Assembly (NCBI GenBank): GCA_030654805.1
Contig: JAURWR010000083.1
Coordinates: 1-38,121 of the forward strand
DNA length: 38,121 nucleotides
Direction: 5' to 3'
DNA from: Burkholderiaceae bacterium
GTDB taxonomy: Bacteria > Pseudomonadota > Gammaproteobacteria > Burkholderiales > Burkholderiaceae_C
The notes under the pieces are model-generated. The model did no database searches, had not been told where the DNA came from, and saw only the letters and a program-made list of their open reading frames with translations. The translations under genes and the position numbers were made by a program. Shown here in pieces: positions 1 through 7,789 of the stretch. Each line of letters starts with the position of its first letter. Position 1 is the stretch's first letter.

Positions 1-25
1 CAGCGCCACTCGCGCCAAAAAAAGT

Positions 26-63
26 GTTACCCATGTCCTCGCACACCCGTTACCCAGCTCTCC
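26..63. repeat. Short imperfect direct repeat, possible IS-end remnant
   Basis: Two 15-base units beginning GTTACCCA (26-40 and 49-63) lie 23 bases apart in the gene-free left edge. Tandem GTTACC-type units resemble the terminal sequences of some insertion elements, but I see no transposase and the window starts here, so this is only a suggestion. The rest of 1-182 shows no gene, only a weak leader to lolC. Confidence 0.25.
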
Positions 64-182
64 GGTCTAAACATGCCAGCAGAAGAAAGTGAGACGCCCG
101 CCGGGGCGGAATCCCGGCGCGGTCTATCGAAAGGCAACCCCGCCGGTCGGCGCAAGATCACGCCGTGTAGCATCCGCCCGCA

Positions 183-1431
183 ATGAATTGGCCCTACGAA
201 CTCCAGATCGGCTGGCGCTACACCCGAGCCGGTCGTAGCGGGCGGCGCAACGGGTTCATCTCGTTCATCTCCGGCGTGTCGATGCTCGGCATCGCGCTCG
301 GCGTGGCGGCGCTGATCATCGTGCTGTCGGTGATGAACGGCTTCCAGAAGGAAGTCCGCGACCGCATGCTGTCGGTGATCTCTCACGTCGAGATCTACCA
401 GTCGCAGGGCGAGGCGCTACCCGACTGGCAGGCCACTGCCGCGCAGGCCCGACTCAATCCGCAGGTTGTCGGTGCGGCGCCCTTCATCGCGGCGCAGGCG
501 CTGATCGCGCGCGGTGACGACATGCGCGGCGCCATCGTGCGTGGCATCTCGCCGATGGAAGAAGCCACGGTCACCGATCTGGCCGCCAAGCTGCGCGACA
601 CCACGCTCGCGAAGCTGGTGCCGGGCGGCTGGGGCATCGTGCTCGGCGGCGAACTGGCGCGCGGGCTGGGGGTCCGGGTGGGCGACAAGGTGACCATCGT
701 CGCGCCCGGCGGGCAGGTGACGCCGGCCGGGGTCGTGCCGCGCCTGAAGCAGCTGACGCTGGTCGGCACCTTCGATGCAGGTCACTACGAATACGACAAC
801 GGACTGGCGCTGATCCACGTCGAGGACGCGGCGCGGCTGTTCCGCGTCGAAGGCCCGACCGGCGTGCAACTGCGGCTGAAGGACGCGCAGGAGGCCCGCG
901 CCGTGGCCGACGAATTGCAAGTGCGGCTGGGGCCGACAGTGCGGCTCAGCGACTGGACGCGCACCAACCGCAACTGGTTCCAGGCGGTGCAGATCGAGAA
1001 GCGATTGATGTTCATCATCCTGACGCTGATCGTCGCGGTCGCGGCCTTCAATCTGGTGTCGACGCTGGTGATGACGGTGACCGACAAGCAGGCCGACATC
1101 GCGATCCTGCGCACGCTGGGCGCCAGCCCGCGTTCGATCATGGGGATCTTCATGGTGCAGGGAGCCGCCTCGGGCGTGATCGGCACGCTGGCCGGCATGG
1201 TGCTCGGGCTGGCGGTGGCGTTCAACATCGGCGTCATCGTGCCGGCGATCGAGCGCGCGTTGCACATGAGTTTCCTGCCGAGCAGCATCTACCTGATCAG
1301 CCGCATGCCGAGCGATCCGCAAAGCGGCGACATCGTGCCGATCGTCCTGATCTCGCTGGCGCTGGCCTTTATTGCGACGATCTACCCGAGCTGGCGCGCG
1401 AGCCGCGTGCAGCCGGCCGAGGCGCTGCGCT

Positions 1432-1439
<8 letters not shown>
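183..1439 (+). CDS. lolC: Lipoprotein-releasing ABC transporter permease (LolC/LolE type)
   Basis: This 418-residue inner-membrane permease belongs to the FtsX/MacB superfamily. It takes mature lipoproteins from the inner membrane and passes them to LolA in the periplasm. The sequence shows one membrane segment at about residues 24-50, a periplasmic domain of about 220 residues, and three more segments near 277-305, 320-355 and 385-405. The C-terminal FtsX motif around RTLGASP and the ending [15 protein letters not shown] are typical. Length is normal for the family. Only one permease gene is next to lolD, so the transporter may be of the single-permease (LolF) kind in which one protein replaces both LolC and LolE; a second permease elsewhere cannot be excluded. 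The ATG at 183 follows a gene-free leader and has no strong Shine-Dalgarno. The stop overlaps the lolD start by 8 bases, indicating translational coupling. Confidence 0.95.
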
Positions 1440-2130
<691 letters not shown>

Positions 2131-2167
2131 ATATGTGTGCCACGCAACTCCGATGGAGACACGACAC

Positions 2168-3664
2168 ATGCTGACTGAAACTGCTCATCGGGCGGGCCGG
2201 GCTTTCACCGCGACCCTTTCGCGAGATGAACAGCGTGATCTTGGCCAGTTCATGACGCCGCCGGCCATCGCTGCTTTCATGGCCCGCCGCTTGATTGCCA
2301 ATGTTTCCGACGATCATGTTCGTGTGCTTGAGCCTGCGGCGGGTGCAGGCGTGCTGGCTGCTGCAGTCATTGAAGAATTGCTGGCGCGCACGCACAAACC
2401 GAGTCACATCGATTTACTGCTCTATGAGATCGACGAACGACTCGCGCCTCATTTGCGATCGCTGTGTCAGCAGATGACCGAGGCGTGTTCAAAGCAAGGC
2501 GTTCGCCTCGACTGGAACGTGACCGTTGGTGACTTTCTTCTGTCTGACCTTGCGCTCGATGGGCGGCCGATTGAAGGCTTGGTCGTCATCTCGAACCCAC
2601 CGTTCTTCAAGCTTGCAGGGAACGACCCACGCGCCGTGGCGCACCGATACGCAGTCTGGGGCCAGCCGAACATCTACTCATTGTTCATGGCCGCTTGCGC
2701 TCGCATCACACCACCGGGCGGGCGTTTCTGCTTCATCACGCCACGCTCCTGGATGAGCGGTGCCTACTTCCAGGCGGCGCGTCAATCGATGCTGCGCGAT
2801 CTGACCATCGATGCGATGCATGCGTTCGAAAGCCGAACCGACAGCTTCGAAGCAGATGCCGTATTGCAAGAAACGATGATCACCTGGGCCGTGGGCCGCA
2901 TGACCAGTGAGCCCGGCCTTCCAGTCTTGCTGACTCGAAGTCAGGGCGTGTCAGACATCGAAGACGCTGTGGTGCAAACGGTTCCGACGGAACGTATCAT
3001 CAGCCATGACAGGTCTTCCATGCTGTCTCTGCCTGGTGTGGGCGGCGATTCGTTTGAAGGCTGGACCTCGACGCTCGGCAGCCATGGACTCAAGGTATCG
3101 ACAGGGCCTGTGGTGGCCTTCCGTGCGTCGCGCCACCTGCATGAAGCCGGAGCAGGTGGCACTGTGCCATTGCTGTGGATGCAGCACGTCGGCCAGCAGG
3201 CCATTCGATGGCCGTTAGGCAAGAAACGCGAGCACATCGCAGCGACGGCCGATAGCGCATGGATGCTGTTGCCCAATGTGCCGATGGTATTGATGCGCCG
3301 CTTCAGCCCCAAGGAAGCCCCGCGCCGAGTCGTGTGCGCGTCGTATGAAGGCGCGCTGCCAGGACCGGTCATCGGCCTCGAAAATCATCTGAACTACATC
3401 TATCGCCCGGCGGGCAAGATGAGCGTGCACGAGACGAGAGGGCTGTCCGCCTATCTGTCCAGCAGGATCGTGGACCGCCATCTGCGCGCATTCGCCGGAA
3501 CCACGCAAGTCAACGCGGTTGAGTTGCGCGAGTTGCCACTGCCTTCGCTGGAGCGACTGATCGCCATCGGCATGAGCCTCGGCTCCGATCCCACGTTGGA
3601 CGAAACCGATCGAGCTGTCGAAGTTGCCCTCGGCATGAGCGCGGTCGAGGAGTGCGCGGCGTGA
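2168..3664 (+). CDS. N6-adenine DNA methyltransferase, PstI/BsuBI-like
   Basis: This is the modification half of a type II restriction-modification pair. The 498-residue protein has the gamma-class order of motifs: motif X LGQFMTP at residues 25-31, the AdoMet-binding motif I VLEPAAGAG at about 53-61, and the catalytic motif IV NPPF at 143-146, followed by a long C-terminal part that would hold the target-recognition domain. Length is close to that of M.PstI and M.BsuBI (about 500 residues). Alternative starts exist at GTG 2135 and ATG 2153. I chose ATG 2168 because GGAGAC at 2155-2160 lies at proper spacing. Together with the next gene it predicts methylation of an adenine in CTGCAG, but the recognition sequence is inferred from family only. 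The gene looks less GC-rich than its neighbours, a sign of horizontal transfer. Confidence 0.9.
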   Translation: MLTETAHRAGRAFTATLSRDEQRDLGQFMTPPAIAAFMARRLIANVSDDHVRVLEPAAGAGVLAAAVIEELLARTHKPSHIDLLLYEIDERLAPHLRSLCQQMTEACSKQGVRLDWNVTVGDFLLSDLALDGRPIEGLVVISNPPFFKLAGNDPRAVAHRYAVWGQPNIYSLFMAACARITPPGGRFCFITPRSWMSGAYFQAARQSMLRDLTIDAMHAFESRTDSFEADAVLQETMITWAVGRMTSEPGLPVLLTRSQGVSDIEDAVVQTVPTERIISHDRSSMLSLPGVGGDSFEGWTSTLGSHGLKVSTGPVVAFRASRHLHEAGAGGTVPLLWMQHVGQQAIRWPLGKKREHIAATADSAWMLLPNVPMVLMRRFSPKEAPRRVVCASYEGALPGPVIGLENHLNYIYRPAGKMSVHETRGLSAYLSSRIVDRHLRAFAGTTQVNAVELRELPLPSLERLIAIGMSLGSDPTLDETDRAVEVALGMSAVEECAA

Positions 3665-4752
3665 CATTGCCGTCACTGCTGCCGATCCACGAGATTCGCA
3701 AGCGGCTGGAAATCATCTTCCCCGAGGGGCTTGTCAGCCGCTCCAAGCTCGTGAGCGAGATGGCGGCGCGGGTCTGCTATGTGTTTCTCTATGGCGGCAT
3801 GCTCGAAGGCGCTGGGCGGTTACTGCGACCGTCGCATGTCTACTTCTTCACTGCTGAGCAATCATCCAAAGTGGACGCTGTAAGCCGAGAGCATTGGTTC
3901 ATACACGCCACGAAGCCAAAATTCCGTCCCTCAGGATCGCGGTGGTACGCAGACACCACGCGCGAAGCTATCCGTGATGACACCATTCGATTGGGCTTGC
4001 GCGAGATAGGTGCAGTTGGCGCAATCCCTGGTTTTGCAGTCACAACGCCGAGCCCCGTCTATTTTTTGGAAGCTGACTTCGCTGCGTTGCTGCATCCCTC
4101 GTTGACGGATGACGCCTTCGAAGCCGCTGCGTCTGCATGGCGTGAACGGCATTTGACCCCGGCGGCCAAGGTTCGCGCGAAGCTGCTTGCAGGTGGCAAA
4201 GTCAAAAAGTCGGATGCAGTGCTTGTGACCTGCCCGGACGGCTCGGTGGCGACGCTTTCAGCGGGACCATCATCCGTGATTGCCAAGGCCGTCGTCGAGC
4301 AATTTGCCTGCGAGTTCTTGCCGAACCCAGCGCTGTTGTGGCTGTCGGAAAGTGGAAGCAAAGTTCGGCATCAGGATCAGGCCGCTGCCTCTGACTTGGG
4401 ATTGAAGATCGACGCAGCGAAGGTTTTGCCCGACATCATCCTGGTCAACGTCGGTCAGTCCGGGAAAGACACGGCGCTGGTGTTCGTCGAAGTCGTCGCG
4501 TCGGATGGCGCGATGACCGAATCCCGCAGACAAGCGCTGCTCAACTACGTGCACGAGTCGGGCTTCCCGGCGGATCAGTGTTTTTTTGTCACCGCCTTTG
4601 AAGACCGCGCTGATGGTGCGTTCAGGAAATGTCTGCCGCAATTGGCGTGGGGAACCTTTGCGTGGTTTCGCACCGAACCACAGTGTCTGATCTGGCTGGC
4701 GGCAGAACCATTCGATGTCACCAGACGGGCAAGCGATGCCCGCTCGCCATAA
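3661..4752 (+). CDS. BsuBI/PstI-family type II restriction endonuclease
   Basis: This is the restriction half of the pair; it would cut unmodified DNA, with CTGCAG as the family's usual site. The 363-residue protein has an N-terminal winged-helix-like half and a C-terminal nuclease half. The putative catalytic core is PD at residues 257-258 and E277 in FVEVVASDG, the position where BsuBI/PstI proteins carry an E-A/V-x-x-S-x-G motif rather than a classical ExK. It is somewhat longer than R.PstI (326 residues). The GTG at 3661 overlaps the methylase stop as GTGA and has GAGGAG at 3647-3652; GTG 3652 is an alternative. R and M are in tandem here, whereas in PstI itself they are divergent. Translation coupling would make methylase first and nuclease second. 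Confidence 0.85.
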   Translation: MTLPSLLPIHEIRKRLEIIFPEGLVSRSKLVSEMAARVCYVFLYGGMLEGAGRLLRPSHVYFFTAEQSSKVDAVSREHWFIHATKPKFRPSGSRWYADTTREAIRDDTIRLGLREIGAVGAIPGFAVTTPSPVYFLEADFAALLHPSLTDDAFEAAASAWRERHLTPAAKVRAKLLAGGKVKKSDAVLVTCPDGSVATLSAGPSSVIAKAVVEQFACEFLPNPALLWLSESGSKVRHQDQAAASDLGLKIDAAKVLPDIILVNVGQSGKDTALVFVEVVASDGAMTESRRQALLNYVHESGFPADQCFFVTAFEDRADGAFRKCLPQLAWGTFAWFRTEPQCLIWLAAEPFDVTRRASDARSP

Positions 4753-4783
4753 CCGAACTTGAAGCCGGGCTTTCATATGTCGT

Positions 4784-5419
4784 TCAACCTTGCGACAGCG
4801 CCAGCCAGCGTTGCACCGACGGGCGCTGCCACTGCCGGTGCGCATAGCGCGCCAGCGATTCGGGCACCGCGTCGCCGTTGATCACCAGACGGTTGAGCAT
4901 CAGCGCGAGGTCGGTGTCGGCGATCGACCAGGCGCCGAACAGTTGCTCGGCTTCGTGGCCCAGCCACTCTGTCGCGGCGACGCACAGGCGATCGGCTGCG
5001 GCGCGTGCGGCGGGAGACAGGGGCGTGTCGATCGGCTGATCGAAGATGACGGTGGTCGGCCGCTCCTCGCGCAGTGGCATCAGGTCGCTGCGCAGCCAGG
5101 CCTGGATCTGGCGGGCCCGGGCGCGGTCGGCCATGTGCTCCGGGTAGACCGCGACGTGGCCGGGCGCCGGAAACAGCTCATCGAGGTACTCGGAAATGGC
5201 CGACGATTCGGACAGATCGAAGTCGCCGTGCGACAGCATCGGGATGCGGCCGGTGAACGAGCGTGTCTGGTAATCGTTCTCGCGGTGCCGGCCCGCCGAC
5301 AGGTCGAGCTCTGCGAGCTCGAAGTCGATTCCCTTTTCGACCAACGTCACGAAAGCAGACATCGCGTACGGGCTCATGTAGCGGTGGTCGACGTGGAGGA
5401 CGAAGGTGTTGAGTGCCAT
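4784..5419 (-). CDS. yfcF: Glutathione S-transferase, YfcF type
   Basis: This cytosolic glutathione transferase has 211 residues. The N-terminal thioredoxin-like domain includes the cis-proline motif GRIPML and the glutathione-contact motif SESSAISEYL. The helical C-terminal domain contains RARARQIQAWLRSDLMPLRE and the capping-box segment IADTDLALMLNRLV. These blocks closely match E. coli YfcF, a GST with glutathione-dependent peroxidase activity linked to peroxide tolerance. The frame extends upstream to 5530, but ATG 5419 gives the family N-terminus and has AGGACA about 12 bases before it. It is convergent with the restriction gene, leaving 31 bases between them. The 278 bases upstream (5420-5697) hold no gene I can support. 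Confidence 0.9.
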   Translation of the reverse strand: MALNTFVLHVDHRYMSPYAMSAFVTLVEKGIDFELAELDLSAGRHRENDYQTRSFTGRIPMLSHGDFDLSESSAISEYLDELFPAPGHVAVYPEHMADRARARQIQAWLRSDLMPLREERPTTVIFDQPIDTPLSPAARAAADRLCVAATEWLGHEAEQLFGAWSIADTDLALMLNRLVINGDAVPESLARYAHRQWQRPSVQRWLALSQG

Positions 5420-5697
5420 GCTGTGTCGTGTCCTGAAGTGGGAGAGATTGTTGCGGCCAGGTGCGAAGGCTCTCAGGCGACGCAGCCGAACCACGCCACA
5501 GTCCGCTCCCCCCGCAGGCAGCACCATCAAGCAGTGCGGCCGCGCTGGCGAACAGTCAGCTGACCCCGGTCGTGCGCTGGGCGTCGGTGAGCCGGGTGAT
5601 GGTGGTCGAGCCGATCACCTTGGAGAGGAGAACCGTATCACGGGCCATTGCGGGGCGCACGGCGTGCAGATGAAGCCCGCCGAGGCATCATCGACGC

Positions 5698-6519
5698 ATG
5701 CGCTGGATCGACACGCACTGCCACCTGGATGCCGCCGAATTCGGCGGCGATGCTCGTGCCGTGGTGGCGCGGGCGCGTGCTGCGGGCGTGGTGCAGATCG
5801 TCCTTCCCGCAGTCGAGGTCGCCAACCTCGACAAGGTGCGACTGCTGGCACACGCGCACGATCTGGCCTATGCGCTGGGCATTCATCCCTTGTACGTCGG
5901 CCGGGCCGAAGAGGGTGATGTCGAGCGACTTGCGCACTTCCTCGACGCACATCGCGGAGACCCTCGGCTGGTGGCAGTTGGTGAGATCGGCCTCGACCAT
6001 TTCGTTCCAGATGCCGATCGACCTCGCCAGGAACGTTTCTATGCCCAGCAACTGCGCCTCGCGCGCAAATTCGACCTGCCTGTGATCCTGCATGTGCGGC
6101 GCTCTGCCGACACCTTGCTGAAACACTTGCGTCGCACGCCGGTGCGCGGCGGCATCGCGCATGCGTTCAACGGCAGCGAGCAGCAGGCACTGGCCTTCGT
6201 CGCGCTGGGCTTCAAGTTGGGATTCGGCGGCGCGATGACCTTCGAGCGCGCGCTGCAACTGCGGCGGCTAGCGCAGTGTTTGCCGCTGGATGCGATCGTG
6301 CTGGAGACCGACGCGCCCGACATCCCGCCGCAGTGGCTGTATCGCAGCGCTGCCGAGCGCATCACCTCGCCCGGCGATGTGGCGCCCAACGAACCGGCGC
6401 AGTTGCCACGCATTGCGGAAACGCTGGCAACGCTGCGTGGCCTGAGCCTGGCCGAAGTCGCTGCAGCCACATCGGCCAACGCCTGCGCGGCGCTGCCGAA
6501 CCTGAAGGGGCTGGTATGA
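5698..6519 (+). CDS. yjjV: TatD-family metal-dependent hydrolase, YjjV-like
   Basis: This cytoplasmic TIM-barrel hydrolase of the amidohydrolase superfamily is a presumed metal-dependent 3'-5' DNase like TatD. It has 273 residues. Metal ligands and catalytic residues are visible: DTHCHLD at residues 4-10, GIHP, the bridging glutamate in GEIGLD, H in VILHVRR, and ETDAP near the C-terminus. Overall pattern is closer to YjjV than to YcfH or TatD. The stop overlaps the start of the following glycosylase gene as ATGA, so the two are translated together, which suits a shared role in DNA maintenance. Confidence 0.92.
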   Translation: MRWIDTHCHLDAAEFGGDARAVVARARAAGVVQIVLPAVEVANLDKVRLLAHAHDLAYALGIHPLYVGRAEEGDVERLAHFLDAHRGDPRLVAVGEIGLDHFVPDADRPRQERFYAQQLRLARKFDLPVILHVRRSADTLLKHLRRTPVRGGIAHAFNGSEQQALAFVALGFKLGFGGAMTFERALQLRRLAQCLPLDAIVLETDAPDIPPQWLYRSAAERITSPGDVAPNEPAQLPRIAETLATLRGLSLAEVAAATSANACAALPNLKGLV

Positions 6520-7046
6520 CGCAGCCGTCGGTCGTCGATCCGCTGGGCGATGCGGACGTTCTCAGCAGCCTGCCGCCGGTTCTGGCTCCGCATACCCGAC
6601 TGGTGGTGCTCGGCAGTTTTCCCGGTGTCGCGTCGCTGCGTGCGCAGCAGTACTACGCGCATCCGCGCAACCAGTTCTGGCCGCTGCTGTCGGCGATGTG
6701 GGGCATCGATCTGGTCAGCCTGCCCTATGCGCAGCGCCTCGTCGAGGCGAGCGCACGCGGGTTGGGTTTGTGGGATGTTTACGCGAGCTGTCGCCGAGCC
6801 GGCAGCCTCGACAGTGCGATCCGCGACGCTGTGTTCAACGACCTGGCCAGTCTGAATCAACGCGCGCCGCAGTTGCAGGCTGTGGCGCACAACGGCGGCG
6901 AGTCGGCGCGGGCGATGCGTCACACGCAGGTGCTGGGCGTGGCGGTGATTCGCCTGCCGTCAACCAGCCCGGCCAACGCCAGCTGGAGCTTCGATCGCAA
7001 GCTGGTGGCCTGGCGGGCAGTGTTTTCCGACTGCGGCCTGGTTTGA
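6516..7046 (+). CDS. DNA-deoxyinosine (hypoxanthine-DNA) glycosylase, UDG family 6
   Basis: This 176-residue enzyme of the uracil-DNA glycosylase superfamily is predicted to excise hypoxanthine formed by adenine deamination. Diagnostic blocks are LGSFPGVASL near the N-terminus, QQYYAHPRNQFWP, a GLWDVYASCRR segment, and the C-terminal LPSTSPANAS, the counterpart of the DNA-intercalating loop of other UDGs. Motif order and length fit the HDG/TIGR04274 type better than Mug or SMUG1. ATG 6516 overlaps the upstream stop by four bases. The 226 bases after it contain a perfect palindrome (see 7206-7222). Confidence 0.88.
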   Translation: MTQPSVVDPLGDADVLSSLPPVLAPHTRLVVLGSFPGVASLRAQQYYAHPRNQFWPLLSAMWGIDLVSLPYAQRLVEASARGLGLWDVYASCRRAGSLDSAIRDAVFNDLASLNQRAPQLQAVAHNGGESARAMRHTQVLGVAVIRLPSTSPANASWSFDRKLVAWRAVFSDCGLV

Positions 7047-7205
7047 GCTGCAGCGAATGAGATCGGTGTAAACCCGTGACCTGAGCAGGCATCCCGCTTT
7101 TGCGCAGAGAGAAAGCGTGTTCGCGCATCCAAAGGACGAGGTTCTTCGTAACATGGAGTCTGGAGCCGTGTCATTTTTTTGACTGGGAACAGACTTACTT
7201 CCATC

Positions 7206-7222
7206 GCATGCCCATGGCATGC
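7206..7222. promoter_or_regulatory. Palindrome upstream of small secreted protein gene
   Basis: GCATGCC-CAT-GGCATGC is a perfect inverted repeat with 7-base arms, 51 bases before the start at 7273. A TTGACT hexamer lies at 7179-7184, but no convincing -10 element follows at the right distance. The dyad could be a repressor or activator site; no family can be assigned. Confidence 0.3.
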
Positions 7223-7272
7223 CGGTGATTTCAACTGTCAAGACAACCATCACTTCATAAGGAACCGCCGTG

Positions 7273-7710
7273 ATGACAAAACTCGCAATGGCAGCCGTAG
7301 CCGCCGGTGCTATGGCCGGGCAACCCGCTGACGCGGCCAAGATGGTCAAGAAGGACGATGCGGCCTTGTCAGCCATGATCGTCGGCACGTGGGTCAACCC
7401 ACCGGACAGTGCCGACTACGAGGGTATCCCGAGCGCCGAAGTGTTCAACGCCGACGGAACCTACTCGTACATCGAGTACGAGGACAAGGAGTGCCAGAAG
7501 GTCTCGGGCGCGGTCCACTCGAAGTGGTACGTCTGGGACGGCACGATCGTCAATGAAGTCGGTGAAGGCAAGACCTTGAAGGACGAAATCGTCAACATGG
7601 CGCCGAAGAAGATGGTGCTGCGATCGCTCGAAGACAGCCTGACTTATCACCGCGTCCGGTCGACGGTCAAGACCAGGATATGCGCGGGGATTCCACAGCC
7701 GTCGAAGTAG
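7273..7710 (+). CDS. Small secreted protein of unknown function
   Basis: I do not recognise the family. The 145-residue product begins with a likely signal peptide (MTKLAMAAVAAGAMAG followed by QPADA, cleavage near residue 21), so it is probably periplasmic. The mature part begins with charged residues, then IVGTWVNPP, and alternates short strand-like segments (TYSYIEYED, SKWYVWDG) with turns. This is reminiscent of lipocalin-like beta-barrel domains that start with a GxW motif, but the resemblance is weak. It has two cysteines, one near the middle and one close to the C-terminus. ATG 7273 is preferred over GTG 7270 because AAGGAA at 7259-7264 is better spaced. The gene is monocistronic and convergent with acoR. 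Confidence 0.7.
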   Translation: MTKLAMAAVAAGAMAGQPADAAKMVKKDDAALSAMIVGTWVNPPDSADYEGIPSAEVFNADGTYSYIEYEDKECQKVSGAVHSKWYVWDGTIVNEVGEGKTLKDEIVNMAPKKMVLRSLEDSLTYHRVRSTVKTRICAGIPQPSK

Positions 7711-7716
7711 GCTGCG

Positions 7717-7784
7717 GCCCGCTTTCGCGGGTCGAGCACATCATCCCTGTGCTGCTGGCCGGTGCCCATGCATCGGCCAGCAGC
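7717..7784. terminator. Paired hairpins between convergent genes
   Basis: Two hairpins fill the gap between the secreted-protein gene and acoR. The first is CCCGC/GCGGG with a TTTC loop (7718-7731). The second is an 11-bp stem GCTGCTGGCCG (7751-7761) with CGGCCAGCAGC (7774-7784). Neither has a strong U tract, so bidirectional termination is likely but not proven. Confidence 0.5.
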
Positions 7785-7789
7785 GCGTG

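Noticed and set aside
2361-2366. Possible depletion of CTGCAG in response to the PstI-like system
   Set aside because: I counted about a dozen CTGCAG sites by eye (for example 2361, 7048, 18552), roughly what chance gives in 38 kb, so there is no sign of avoidance.
4790-4795. Single GCGACA or TGTCGC half-sites in coding regions (for example near 4792, 31719 and 33010) as further AcoR sites
   Set aside because: They lack the second arm at two-base spacing and lie inside genes without -24/-12 promoters.
5461-5673. Small open frame between yfcF and yjjV that faintly recalls a MarR-type regulator fragment
   Set aside because: The similarity is limited to a few residues, there is no ribosome binding site, and overlapping frames look equally plausible.
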